From Eubacterium sp. (GTDB lineage Bacteria; Bacillota_A; Clostridia; Lachnospirales; Lachnospiraceae): a stretch of DNA of 19,430 bases. The stretch spans positions 1 to 19,430 of the forward strand of contig JAMPGN010000060.1 in NCBI GenBank assembly GCA_023663915.1. Reading direction: 5' to 3'. The notes under the pieces were generated by a model, which was given only the letters and a program-made list of their open reading frames with translations, searched no databases and was not told the DNA's origin. The position numbers and the translations under genes are program-made. This document shows positions 6,703-12,912 of this stretch, one piece after another (the stretch's first letter is position 1; the number at the start of each line of letters is the position of its first letter).

Positions 6703-7290
6703 ATGATAGAGTATAATCCGTTTCACAAGTTTTATGCGCCCAATGTTGCGGGCAATGGCAACACGGCACAGCAGATCAAAAAGTATGCGCAGACGGCGGC
6801 AAGGCGCCGGGAAATGGGGCTGGAAGGCGATGGAGCGCCGGAAGACTCTTTTGCGGCAAAGCTGAAAAAGGCGGATGAATATCTGGCATCTGGCGAAACG
6901 TGCGGGGCGACCGATTCCATCGGGATTATTCTGCGGCAGATGGATGAGCCGACGGCGGGTGGAGCCGTTACGAAAGAAGTGTTCCACAACGGAGTCAGAG
7001 TGTCGGTCACAAAAGATGCGATGTATGGCAACAGCATTACGATTGGCGGCAGTTCTAATCCTGACTGGATTCATGTCAGCACTTCGGTTGGCACGGTCAA
7101 CATCGATCTGAATGATCTGGACAGCCTGATGAAATGTCTGGATATGTTTTCACCGGAAGATCTCAATGCGATCCTGCGCAAGATCACGGAAGTAAGGCAG
7201 TCCCGCGACGCAATGCAGGAGATCGATAACATGAAGAATACGCCGGTGGAAAGGGCAAAGGAGAAAGAGGACGAGGAAGAATCATCCTAG
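6703..7290 (+). CDS. Unknown soluble protein, third gene of the ECF sigma operon
   Basis: I do not recognise this 195-aa protein. Residues 1-70 are basic and polar with a helical segment (QQIKKYAQTAARRREMGL). Residues 95-145 look like beta strands (VFHNGVRVSVTKDAMYGNSITIGGSS, WIHVSTSVGTVNIDLNDL). Residues 145-180 look helical, and the tail is a run of Glu/Asp/Lys ending EDEEESS. No signal peptide or membrane helix is present. AGGAGGGG (6687-6694) gives a strong ribosome binding site. It ends 14 nt before a strong terminator, closing a three-gene unit with the sigma factor and the preceding unknown gene. Confidence 0.8.
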   Translation: MIEYNPFHKFYAPNVAGNGNTAQQIKKYAQTAARRREMGLEGDGAPEDSFAAKLKKADEYLASGETCGATDSIGIILRQMDEPTAGGAVTKEVFHNGVRVSVTKDAMYGNSITIGGSSNPDWIHVSTSVGTVNIDLNDLDSLMKCLDMFSPEDLNAILRKITEVRQSRDAMQEIDNMKNTPVERAKEKEDEEESS

Positions 7291-7304
7291 GAAAAGATGG
7301 AAGC

Positions 7305-7335
7305 CCCTCTCTGCTATGTGGCAGAGAGGGTTTTT
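7305..7335 (+). terminator. Strong terminator of the ECF sigma operon
   Basis: A perfect 10-bp stem CCCTCTCTGC / GCAGAGAGGG with loop TATGTG is followed by TTTTT (7331-7335). It overlaps the last codons and stop of the convergent AraC gene. No T-tract is present in the minus direction, so it serves only the plus-strand operon. Confidence 0.95.
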
Positions 7336-8210
7336 CTGTATTCGGAAGGCGTGCGCCCGTATGCCTCCCGAAAAGCCTTGGCAAAATAACTCATTTCCTG
7401 AAAACCGCAGTCCTGCGCGATGTTGGAGATCTTGTCGGCGGTAGCGTGAAGTTTGTAAGCCGCCTGCTGTAAGCGGTAACTTTTCAGATAGGCGATGGGC
7501 GTGGTGTTGATGGTAGCACGAAAACAGCGCATACATTCACTCGGACTGATGGCGCAGACGGCGGCAATATCCGATATTGTTAAATTTTTATCATAATGAT
7601 TCTGGATAAAAGTAATCATTTCCTTAATGCGGACATTGTCGCGCTGTGCTTTGCCGGATACTCTTCGTTCTGTGGCGGGCTGGTGTCTGCCAAGCAGTTC
7701 TATAATGTTGGATAATTCATTTCTTATATGAAGTTCATAGGCATATTCTTCGTTCAGCGCAGACTGCCATAGGGAGTCGATGCTGTTGATGATATTTTGC
7801 TGCCATGCGGCATCGGGAATTAGATTGAGGGCAGGGAAGCATTCGTTTTCAATCAGCGGCTTCATATATTTCTGCCAGAAAATGGTGTCGGTATTGCCGG
7901 TCACAATACGGTGGTGAAACACTACGGAATGGATACAGCACGGCTCGCCATCCAGCGAATATGCGCTGTGAAGGATATTGCTGTTGATGAAAAAGGCTTC
8001 GCCAGAGTGGATATGGTACTGCACAGAACCGACTTCCACGACGGCAGTCCCGTATTCGATCAAGCCCAGTTCCAGCTCATTATGCCAATGCCATGGAATG
8101 CTGTCATCCGGGAGTTTGTCATGATAGCATGCAACCGGGAAAAGGCGGCTTCCGTGCTCGCGAAGTTCCTCCTGTCCTGCGTTTGTCTGTACACTGCATT
8201 CTAATATCAT
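7314..8210 (-). CDS. AraC-family transcriptional regulator with N-terminal cupin
   Basis: This 298-aa one-component regulator has an N-terminal cupin ligand domain (about residues 10-110, with HWHNELELGLIEYGTAVVEVG and GEAFFINSNILHS). The C-terminal tandem helix-turn-helix lies about 195-295 (LTISDIAAVCAISPSECMRCF; ISNIAQDCGFQEMSYFAKAFREAYGRTPSEYR). That layout is typical of sugar-responsive AraC regulators. I start it at ATG 8210 because AAAGGAAAA lies just upstream on the minus strand. An ATG at 8234 has no ribosome binding site and would place that SD inside the gene. It is divergent from the small HPr-like gene, sharing a 197-bp intergenic region. The 3' end overlaps the terminator of the opposing operon. 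Confidence 0.93.
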   Translation of the reverse strand: MILECSVQTNAGQEELREHGSRLFPVACYHDKLPDDSIPWHWHNELELGLIEYGTAVVEVGSVQYHIHSGEAFFINSNILHSAYSLDGEPCCIHSVVFHHRIVTGNTDTIFWQKYMKPLIENECFPALNLIPDAAWQQNIINSIDSLWQSALNEEYAYELHIRNELSNIIELLGRHQPATERRVSGKAQRDNVRIKEMITFIQNHYDKNLTISDIAAVCAISPSECMRCFRATINTTPIAYLKSYRLQQAAYKLHATADKISNIAQDCGFQEMSYFAKAFREAYGRTPSEYRKTLSAT

Positions 8211-8407
8211 AAAACAAATTTTCCTTTCTACCATAAATATAGTTCTGATCTGTATCTCTTAGAGACGATAAGGAATTATTCATCTGAAAATGGTAATATT
8301 GTCATATATTATGGCGGTATAATTCTAACATGATTGTTTTTTGTGATGATATAATCATATCATAAAATAGAAACAGAGGAAAGAAAAAACAGAAAGGAGA
8401 AAGTGTT
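8211..8407. other. Divergent intergenic region with likely promoters, unresolved
   Basis: Two TATAAT boxes on the plus strand (8318-8323 and 8350-8355) lack well-spaced -35 boxes, as expected for activator-dependent promoters. A short palindrome TCTCTTAGAGA lies near 8254-8266. The region is AT-rich, and no open frame is supported in it. AGAAAGGAGAAAG just before 8408 is the ribosome binding site of the next gene. Confidence 0.4.
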
Positions 8408-8647
8408 ATGCATAAAATAAGTATTAGAAAAATTGGAAACGTTGGGAAGTTCATCGATATGGTCAAAGAAAGTAAGGGTAAAGTGTATCTGGAACTGCCG
8501 AATCAAGAGTTATGCGATCTCAAGGAAAGCAATGTGGCATTGCAGATGTTGTACATGATTAATCCGAGAGAGTTCTGGCTGGATCTTTTCTTGACCGATC
8601 TTCAAGACGGATATCGATTTATGGAATTTATGCTGGGCGCATCGTAA
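8408..8647 (+). CDS. Small HPr-like protein lacking the phospho-histidine
   Basis: This is a 79-aa cytoplasmic protein. The order of elements resembles the HPr fold: a strand, helix VGKFIDMVKES, strand KVYLEL, the segment CDLKESNVALQMLYM where HPr has its second helix after NLKS, strand EFWLDLFLTD and helix DGYRFMEFML. The phospho-site loop of HPr (GLHARPA) is absent, so it could not act in normal PTS phosphotransfer. HPr-like proteins with altered sites are frequent in Clostridia, but their roles are mostly unknown. AAAGGAG gives a good start at ATG 8408. It is divergent from the AraC gene and lies 41 nt upstream of the kinase gene. The fold assignment is by eye and uncertain. Confidence 0.6.
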   Translation: MHKISIRKIGNVGKFIDMVKESKGKVYLELPNQELCDLKESNVALQMLYMINPREFWLDLFLTDLQDGYRFMEFMLGAS

Positions 8648-8688
8648 ATTTGTGGTATACTGCTCTATATAAAGGCAGGTATAGACAA

Positions 8689-9513
8689 ATGCAGAAAAAG
8701 ATAGCGGTGATCAACGATATAGCAGGTTTTGGGCGGTGCGCTGTGGCGGTGGAGCTTCCGATTATTTCATACATGGGCGTGCAGTGCTGTCCGGTTCCCA
8801 CGGCGATTCTGTCCAACCATATGGGCTATCCGAATTTCTTTCTCGATGATTATACGGACCGCATGGAGACGTATATCGATAACTGGCGCAGGCTTGAACT
8901 TCGTTTCGACGGGATCGCCAGTGGATTCCTAGGGTCGGTGGAACAGATCGAGATTGTAAAAAAGTTCATCGAGGACTTTGCAAAAGAGGATGCGCTAGTG
9001 ATCGTTGATCCTGTTATGGGTGATCATGGAAGACTATACTCTACCTTCACGGAAGAGTTATGCGCGCGAATAAAAGAACTAGTCAGCCGTGCGGATATCA
9101 CGACACCGAACCTGACAGAGGCGTGCAGACTTGCCGGTGTGCCCTATCGGGAGGGCGTATGGCGCAAAAAGGAGTTGTACGCCATGGCGGACTATATCTC
9201 TTCGTTCGGACCTTCGAGAGTCGTGATTACTGGAATCCCGCAGGGGGAGTTTATCGCCAATTATGTCTATGAGCGAGGGATAGAACCACAGATTATCCGC
9301 ACGCACAGGGCGGGCGCAGAGCGATCCGGGACAGGGGATGTGTTTTCTTCGATCATCGCCGCAGACGGGGTAAACGGCGTGCCTTTTCAGAAGTCCGTGC
9401 GCAAGGCATCCGGATTCGTGAAGAAATGTATCGTGCGTTCCGACGAACGCGGAGTTCCGAAAACGGACGGCGTGTGTTTTGAGGAAATATTATATCAACT
9501 GAAAAGAGACTAA
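8689..9513 (+). CDS. Pyridoxal/pyridoxamine kinase-like PfkB-superfamily kinase
   Basis: This 274-aa kinase of the ribokinase superfamily most likely phosphorylates pyridoxal or a related B6 vitamer in salvage. The N-terminal NDIAGFGRCAVAVELPIIS and SNHMGYP correspond to the vitamer-binding region of PdxY/PdxK proteins. DPVMGDHGRLY (107-117) and TPNLTEA (139-145) are family motifs. SGTGDVFSS (213-221) supplies the anion hole and catalytic Asp217. I start it at ATG 8689 after AGGCAGGT. An in-frame ATG at 8650 would begin 3 nt after the upstream stop and add residues outside the family. An extended -10 (TGGTATACT, 8653-8661) could give it a separate promoter. Hydroxymethylpyrimidine kinase activity is a less likely alternative. 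Confidence 0.85.
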   Translation: MQKKIAVINDIAGFGRCAVAVELPIISYMGVQCCPVPTAILSNHMGYPNFFLDDYTDRMETYIDNWRRLELRFDGIASGFLGSVEQIEIVKKFIEDFAKEDALVIVDPVMGDHGRLYSTFTEELCARIKELVSRADITTPNLTEACRLAGVPYREGVWRKKELYAMADYISSFGPSRVVITGIPQGEFIANYVYERGIEPQIIRTHRAGAERSGTGDVFSSIIAADGVNGVPFQKSVRKASGFVKKCIVRSDERGVPKTDGVCFEEILYQLKRD

Positions 9514-9519
9514 ACTAGA

Positions 9520-9545
9520 GGCGGGCATATTGCGATATGCTCGCC
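9520..9545. terminator. Hairpin between convergent kinase and MerR genes
   Basis: GGCGGGCATAT (9520-9530) and ATATGCTCGCC (9535-9545) form an 11-bp stem with one G-U pair and a TGCG loop. The T-tract is poor on both sides, so it may be a weak or Rho-assisted bidirectional terminator. Only 38 bp separate the two stop codons. Confidence 0.55.
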
Positions 9546-9551
9546 TTCGAT

Positions 9552-10403
9552 TCAGTGCGCTATGTAATATTCCAATTCAAACGGATACCCGTCTTTCTTG
9601 TTTTGTTCGGACAAGGTATCGGTTTCTATGATGCAGAAACTTTCCCGTTTTATAACTTCCTTCATCTCTTCCTTGATAGAAGAAAAGTCTGACATATGAG
9701 TAGAGATTTTGCGGCACGCGTAGTCGCCTTTTGGCAGTGTGCGGAAGGTGTTTTCCGATGTGCCGGAGCCATCGTTGACCTTTTGCGCGGGGGCTTGGTC
9801 GAGCGTCAGGAACATGGAGCGGGAATGAACGCCGTCCTTGTATTCATGGAGCACTCCCGACGGATAAGAAGCCGTGATGCCGTGCTGCTGCGCAGTGACG
9901 AACAGCTTCAAGATGTACTGTCCGTAATACTTCGGGGTATCCATCTCATCTAGCGGTACAGTGAGCAGATGTCGCTCCTCTATGGCGCTGTGATAGAAAC
10001 CGTCCGGCAGCAGGATGCCGCTCTTGCTTGCGGGGATCTTGGCAAGACCGGTAATGGAAGCCGATGCTGACATATTCTGCAGAGATTCCTGCAAAGCGCC
10101 CAGACAGTTGTGTATTTCCAGAATCTTCTGCTCGGCAAGGATCTTGCCATCATAGAGCAATTTCTGTAGGTTGATGGAATCATTCTCGACATAGTTGTTT
10201 AAATCTTTTAACGGGATTCCCAGCTTGATGCAGACGGTGATTGCGTCTAGCAGATAAAGCTGCTCCTCGGTGTAATAACGGTAGTTGGTCTCTGTATTGA
10301 CGAATGCCGGTTTCAGAATGCCGATCTGGTCATAATAGCGCAGGGATTTGATGCTGACATTCTTAAGTTTCGATATCTTTCCGATAGACATGTATTGACT
10401 CAT
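9552..10403 (-). CDS. MerR-family regulator with GyrI-like effector domain (BmrR type)
   Basis: This 283-aa regulator begins with a MerR DNA-binding domain (IGKISKLKNVSIKSLRYYDQIGILKP, then NYRYYTEEQLYLLD), followed by a dimerisation coiled coil at about 70-120. The C-terminal domain of about 160 aa ends with KDGYPFELEYYI, typical of the GyrI/BmrR multidrug-binding fold. ATG 10403 is preferred because AAGGAG lies 12 nt upstream. The longer frame from 10463 would run through the operator. No efflux gene is adjacent, so it may regulate itself and a distant target. The operator over its promoter supports autoregulation. Confidence 0.92.
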   Translation of the reverse strand: MSQYMSIGKISKLKNVSIKSLRYYDQIGILKPAFVNTETNYRYYTEEQLYLLDAITVCIKLGIPLKDLNNYVENDSINLQKLLYDGKILAEQKILEIHNCLGALQESLQNMSASASITGLAKIPASKSGILLPDGFYHSAIEERHLLTVPLDEMDTPKYYGQYILKLFVTAQQHGITASYPSGVLHEYKDGVHSRSMFLTLDQAPAQKVNDGSGTSENTFRTLPKGDYACRKISTHMSDFSSIKEEMKEVIKRESFCIIETDTLSEQNKKDGYPFELEYYIAH

Positions 10404-10429
10404 TACTGTAACTTGCTCCTTAAGTGCAA

Positions 10430-10452
10430 AACTATAACCCGTGGTTAGAGTT
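10430..10452 (-). promoter_or_regulatory. MerR-type operator/promoter of the MerR gene
   Basis: AACTATAACC-CGT-GGTTAGAGTT on the plus strand is a 23-bp inverted repeat with one mismatch per arm pair. On the minus strand the right half contains TATAGT as -10, and a weak -35 (TGACTG or GACTGA) lies 19-20 bp upstream. Long spacers bridged by such a palindrome are the hallmark of MerR-regulated promoters. Confidence 0.8.
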
Positions 10453-10522
10453 CGATCAGTCATATTTTGTCACAACTCTTACTGAAAAACAACCCCTTTT
10501 GAAAAACTTGTGGCAAGAAAAA

Positions 10523-10550
10523 ATCTGCATACAGGATATTGTATGCGGAT
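10523..10550 (-). terminator. Minus-strand terminator-like hairpin without an upstream gene
   Basis: The 10-bp stem (10523-10532 with 10541-10550, one G-U) runs into TTTTTTCTT when read on the minus strand. On the plus strand only CTTGTTTG follows. No minus-strand gene lies just to its right, so it would stop antisense or stray transcripts from the LacI promoter region before the MerR promoter. The rest of the 10404-10714 interval holds the MerR operator and the LacI promoter and operator. Confidence 0.5.
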
Positions 10551-10613
10551 CTTGTTTGAGATATAACGAGCGTGTTTCATTAAAAAAAGTAAAAAGATAA
10601 TCAAAAAAATATA

Positions 10614-10642
10614 TTGCTCAATCATCGAAAGTACGATAAAAT
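10614..10642 (+). promoter_or_regulatory. Promoter of the LacI-family gene
   Basis: TTGCTC (10614-10619) and TAAAAT (10637-10642) are spaced 17 bp, with an A/T-rich stretch upstream. The start site would fall around 10649, next to the operator-like palindrome. Confidence 0.6.
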
Positions 10643-10649
10643 GAATATA

Positions 10650-10663
10650 GGAAAACGTTTGAG
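10650..10663 (+). promoter_or_regulatory. LacI-family operator, likely autoregulatory
   Basis: GGAAAACGTTTGAG contains the perfect palindrome AAACGTTT (10653-10660) with the central CG that LacI-family hinge helices read. It lies at the predicted transcription start of the LacI gene. Confidence 0.55.
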
Positions 10664-10714
10664 AAATGGTAGATCGTGAATCAGTCATATGAAGAGAGGA
10701 TAAGGGCTTACAGT

Positions 10715-11725
10715 ATGGTATCAATGAAAGATATTTCAGCAGCATGTGGCGTATCCGTGGCAACTGTAAGCAAGGCGCTGAACGACCACGGCGATATCGG
10801 AGCGGCGACGAAAGAACGCATCCGGCGGGCAGCAAAGGAGATGGGCTATTTTCCGAACTCTGCCGCCAAGGCATTGAAGACAAACCGCACGCAGAATCTC
10901 GGCGTGTTGTTTGAGGAGGAAGAACACAGTGGGCTGACGCATGACTATTTTGCAAGTGTTCTGGATAGTTTGAAGAGTACGGCGGAAGAGAAGGGATATG
11001 ATATTACTTTCGTCAACGGATGCAGAACAAGACCGAACAGAATGTCTTATTTAGAACATTGCAGGTACAGAGGGTTTGACGGAGTGATTCTCGTGTGTGT
11101 CAATTTCCGTGACCCGGAAGTCATGGAGCTTGTGCGGAGTGATATTCCGACGGTCACGATCGATTACCCGTTCGACAACGTGTGCGCGGTCATGTCGGAC
11201 GATATCAAGGGAATACGGGAACTTTTTCAATATGTATATAGGAAAGGACACCGCAGGATTGCGTATATCCACGGGATGGATTCCGCCGTGACACAGAAGC
11301 GGCTCGCCTCCTTTCATAAGACGGCGGCGGAACTTGCGGTGGATATCCCCGATGAGTATATCAGGACGGCAGAGTATCGTGATACGAAGGCGGCGTTTGC
11401 GGAGACGGGGGAACTGCTGGAGTTAAGGAAACGTCCGACCTGTATTTTCTATCCGGACGATTTTGCCTGCTATGGCGGCATGAATGCAATCCATGAGAGA
11501 GGTCTGCGCATTCCGGAGGACATTTCCGTGGTGGGATTCGATGGCATCCGGATTGCAAGGCATTTAGAACCGAAGCTGACGACATTACGGCAGAATACCA
11601 GACAGCTCGGCATGAAAGCCGCCGAGAAGATCATCAACTTAATCGAACGCCCGAAGATCACTCTGATCGAACAGATTCTTGTAGAAGGGCAGCTTTATGC
11701 GGGTAGTTCGGTGGCGGAGATATAG
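10715..11725 (+). CDS. LacI-family transcriptional regulator
   Basis: This 336-aa repressor begins with MVSMKDISAACGVSVATVSKALND, the LacI helix-turn-helix and hinge start. A periplasmic-binding-protein-like ligand domain follows (NLGVLFEEEE, FDGVILVCVN, RKGHRRIAYIHG, PTCIFYPDDFACYGGMNAIHERGLRIPEDISVVGFDGIR, TLRQNTRQLGMKAAEKI). ATG 10715 follows AGAGGATAAGGG. A GTG at 10676 in frame has no ribosome binding site and would add 13 residues foreign to the family. No transport or catabolic gene is adjacent, so its regulon lies elsewhere or is only itself. A weak hairpin (GGGCATA 11748-11754 with TATGCCC 11768-11774) without a good T-tract follows the gene. Confidence 0.93.
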   Translation: MVSMKDISAACGVSVATVSKALNDHGDIGAATKERIRRAAKEMGYFPNSAAKALKTNRTQNLGVLFEEEEHSGLTHDYFASVLDSLKSTAEEKGYDITFVNGCRTRPNRMSYLEHCRYRGFDGVILVCVNFRDPEVMELVRSDIPTVTIDYPFDNVCAVMSDDIKGIRELFQYVYRKGHRRIAYIHGMDSAVTQKRLASFHKTAAELAVDIPDEYIRTAEYRDTKAAFAETGELLELRKRPTCIFYPDDFACYGGMNAIHERGLRIPEDISVVGFDGIRIARHLEPKLTTLRQNTRQLGMKAAEKIINLIERPKITLIEQILVEGQLYAGSSVAEI

Positions 11726-11776
11726 TCGCATAATTAAAACAAAAACGGGGCATATCGCATTAGGTGGTATGCCCTG

Positions 11777-11805
11777 TTGTAAATTGGAAGAAAAATAGGT
11801 ATAAT
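11777..11805 (+). promoter_or_regulatory. Promoter of the 128-aa unknown gene
   Basis: TTGTAA (11777-11782), a 17-bp spacer and TATAAT (11800-11805) predict a start near 11812. This leaves a leader of about 115 nt. Confidence 0.75.
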
Positions 11806-11812
11806 ATATGAG

Positions 11813-11899
11813 ATGAGGCGAAGCGAAATCGAGCATGCTCTGCGGTGCGGAGTGAAGGAAATACGGCAGGATGAAGCACGCACTGCGGAGCAAGGGTGA
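11813..11899 (+). CDS. Possible 28-codon leader ORF
   Basis: An ATG at 11813 opens a 28-codon frame ending TGA (11897-11899). It starts almost at the predicted transcription start and has no ribosome binding site, so if translated it would be near-leaderless. The stretch includes the palindrome GAGCATGCTC and two related segments, GCATGCTCTGCGG and GCACGCACTGCGG. It is more likely an untranslated structured leader than a peptide gene. Confidence 0.2.
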   Translation: MRRSEIEHALRCGVKEIRQDEARTAEQG

Positions 11900-11927
11900 T
11901 ACAAGCACACAGAAAGGCAAACAGAAA

Positions 11928-12314
11928 ATGTCTGGCATAATATACGGTACAGAGAAAATCAGGGCATACGACGGACTTATGCGGCTGTGCGAATATACAG
12001 GATACAGCAGTGCATGGTGCGATAGACTATGGAACGAGATGCTTTGGGATAAAGAATTGTATGATGAATTTGTCTACTATCTCGAACACCACATACCGGC
12101 AGACCATATGAAAGTATGCGGTTATTCACTGACAGACCTGTATGTATGGCAGATGGAACGATATAATTTACAGAGGGATTCGGGCAAAAACACCGCCCAA
12201 TGTAACAAAGAAGAGATGATTCTCCGGGCGTTTCGCACGATGGCGGATATGAAGAAAAATCCCGATGTTTTCATAAAAAGACTAAATGACGGAATGGGAA
12301 TGGATAAGATATAG
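11928..12314 (+). CDS. Unknown soluble helical protein, 128 aa
   Basis: I do not recognise the family. The protein is rich in Tyr, Trp and charged residues (EYTGYSSAWCDRLWNEMLW, ELYDEFVYYLEHH, LTDLYVWQMERYN) and looks all-helical. It has no signal peptide or membrane segment. ATG 11928 is chosen because AGAAAGG lies about 10 nt upstream. An in-frame ATG at 11871 sits in the leader without an SD. It is followed after 31 nt by the HAAS/DUF1700 gene and is probably co-transcribed. Confidence 0.75.
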   Translation: MSGIIYGTEKIRAYDGLMRLCEYTGYSSAWCDRLWNEMLWDKELYDEFVYYLEHHIPADHMKVCGYSLTDLYVWQMERYNLQRDSGKNTAQCNKEEMILRAFRTMADMKKNPDVFIKRLNDGMGMDKI

Positions 12315-12345
12315 AAGAGAGCAAAAGAAAGGCATAATCACTAGG

Positions 12346-12807
12346 ATGAATAGGACAGAATTTATTGAAAAACTGCAGCATGCCCTTGCGGGTGGATTAA
12401 ACAGCAGCCAGGTTGCGGAAAATGTAAGGTATTATCAGGAATATATTGACGCAGAGGTGCGCAAAGGGCGCAGGGAAGAGGAAGTGCTGGCACAGCTCGG
12501 CGATCCGAGGCTGCTTGCCAAGAGCATTATTGAGGCGAATAAGTATGCCGGCACAAGTTATGGCTCAAACATGGAGTATGATGAGGAAGTGACGGAGAGC
12601 GGACAGGATAGGGATTCGGATGATGGAAGACCTTATGTTAGAAATTTCAGACTTCCGGGCTGGCTGGTTATGCTGATTGTTACGGTGGCTGTTATCGTGG
12701 TCATTGGGCTGGCGACTTCGCTTCTGTATCTGTTTGCGCCGGTTATCATTGTGGTGTTGATCGTGGTGCTGGTCGTGAAGCTTTTTCGGAGTAATTCGCG
12801 GTGGTGA
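12346..12807 (+). CDS. HAAS/DUF1700-family membrane protein
   Basis: This 153-aa protein has an N-terminal helical HAAS-type domain (residues 1-65: MNRTEFIEKLQHAL, VRYYQEYIDAEVRKGRREEEVLAQLGDPRLLAKSI). An acidic linker (about 70-100) and one or two hydrophobic segments (about 104-145) follow, with a basic tail. HAAS proteins are usually encoded next to a PadR regulator and transduce a signal to it; no PadR gene is present here. The start at 12346 matches the family N-terminus, although its ribosome binding site is weak (AAAGG about 15 nt upstream). Confidence 0.85.
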   Translation: MNRTEFIEKLQHALAGGLNSSQVAENVRYYQEYIDAEVRKGRREEEVLAQLGDPRLLAKSIIEANKYAGTSYGSNMEYDEEVTESGQDRDSDDGRPYVRNFRLPGWLVMLIVTVAVIVVIGLATSLLYLFAPVIIVVLIVVLVVKLFRSNSRW

Positions 12808-12876
12808 GAGAATGCTTGAGTAGTGTCAGCGGAGTTTATGAAAAATGCCTTTTGTGTGATAAAATATTATTTAAAA

Positions 12877-12900
12877 GTATGTATTTATGTGCATACATAC
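12877..12900. promoter_or_regulatory. Inverted repeat in front of the restriction-modification genes
   Basis: GTATGTAT (12877-12884) and ATACATAC (12893-12900) form perfect 8-bp arms around 8 nt, ending just before the AGGAAA ribosome binding site. It could be an operator or an mRNA hairpin limiting translation of the endonuclease. No controller protein gene is visible. Confidence 0.45.
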
Positions 12901-12912
12901 GAGGAAATAGAA

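Noticed and set aside
6403..7074. Minus-strand 223-aa frame opposite the two unknown genes
   Set aside because: Low-complexity Arg/Pro/Ser composition typical of antisense shadows. The plus-strand genes have strong ribosome binding sites and share a terminator.
10676..10714. GTG start for the LacI regulator
   Set aside because: No SD precedes it and the residues are outside the family; ATG 10715 has AGAGGATAAGGG in front.
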